Assembly (NCBI GenBank): GCA_020627605.1
Contig: JAHDGO010000114.1
Span: forward strand, 1-6,666
Direction: 5' to 3'
DNA: 6,666 bases
From: Yoonia sp.
GTDB lineage: Bacteria; Pseudomonadota; Alphaproteobacteria; Rhodobacterales; Rhodobacteraceae
Under the pieces are notes generated by a model. That model saw only the letters and a program-made list of their open reading frames with translations, had not been told where the DNA came from and made no database searches. Below, piece after piece: positions 6,542 through 6,666 of this stretch (within the stretch, counting starts at the first letter, position 1; each line of letters opens with the position of its first letter). Position numbers and translations under genes: made by a program.

Positions 6542-6666
6542 TCAGGCACCTCTGACAGAAAACACAAAATGCGCGCATCCTTGTTGATGCCCAAACGCGC
6601 ACGGACCTGCGCATGCATGGCCGCAGCAATGCCAGCACCGCCAGAGGCTGTTGTGGCCAGACCAGC
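6538..6666 (-). CDS. C-terminus of a probable PLP-dependent fold-type II lyase (partial)
   Basis: Only the last 42 codons and the TGA (6538-6540) are in the window; the frame is open to the right edge. The peptide begins AGLATTASGGAG, continues through an alanine-rich helix, and ends LGINKDARILCFLSEVPD. A Ser/Gly-rich loop, then a helix, then a final beta strand of the type DARILCFLSE is the usual end of diaminopropionate ammonia-lyase / threonine dehydratase / threonine synthase-like enzymes, where that loop contacts the cofactor's pyridine ring. The reading frame is supported by the 4-base TTGA overlap with the M24 start and by codon use matching its neighbours. In context it would remove ammonia from an amino-acid intermediate. 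The fold call rests on a short tail and memory of the family, so it is moderate; the specific reaction is not assignable. Confidence 0.6.
   Translation of the reverse strand, partial: AGLATTASGGAGIAAAMHAQVRARLGINKDARILCFLSEVPD
6549..6553 (-). promoter_or_regulatory. Ribosome binding site supporting the TTG start of the M24 gene
   Basis: AGAGG, inside the end of the upstream gene, lies seven bases before the TTG at 6541. Its spacing supports this rare start codon rather than an internal ATG. Confidence 0.6.

Overview
The window looks like chromosomal DNA from a roseobacter-type alphaproteobacterium (Rhodobacteraceae). The evidence is fairly high GC, frequent GTG/TTG starts, compact operons, and proteins that resemble roseobacter PotABCD-type transporter and catabolic families as I remember them. 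No 16S rRNA or other phylogenetic marker is present, so the assignment is an inference. Every gene I can support lies on the minus strand, so the window reads biologically from right to left. I see no tRNA, rRNA, CRISPR array, insertion sequence or attachment site.

Upstream module (about 6666 to 4704): the tail of a gene that looks like a fold-type II pyridoxal-phosphate (PLP) lyase, then an M24 (creatinase/Xaa-Pro peptidase-like) metallohydrolase, then an Asp/Glu racemase / maleate isomerase superfamily protein. The three are joined by 4-base stop/start overlaps (TTGA and ATGA), so they are almost certainly co-transcribed and translationally coupled.

Downstream module (about 4589 to 1): a complete set of ABC importer parts of the spermidine/putrescine (Pot) type. 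These are the ATPase, the periplasmic binding protein with a clear signal peptide, the first permease, and the start of a second permease that runs off the left edge. A 114-base gap separates the two modules, a 98-base gap lies between ATPase and binding protein, and a 102-base gap with a strong hairpin lies between binding protein and first permease. The hairpin is well placed to keep binding-protein expression above that of the membrane subunits.

Together the genes suggest an import-and-catabolise operon. A small, probably cationic or amide-bearing nitrogen compound would be captured and imported, then opened by the M24 hydrolase, with the racemase/isomerase and PLP lyase processing the product. 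The logic parallels the ectoine-utilisation (Eut) cassettes, which also combine an M24 hydrolase, an arylmalonate decarboxylase/racemase-like protein and a PLP enzyme, but the transporter type and gene order differ. The substrate cannot be read from the sequence.

Both permeases are structurally unusual. The first has a roughly 270-residue insertion between its first and second membrane helices. The second carries an extra glycine-rich membrane domain of about 110 residues before its canonical core.
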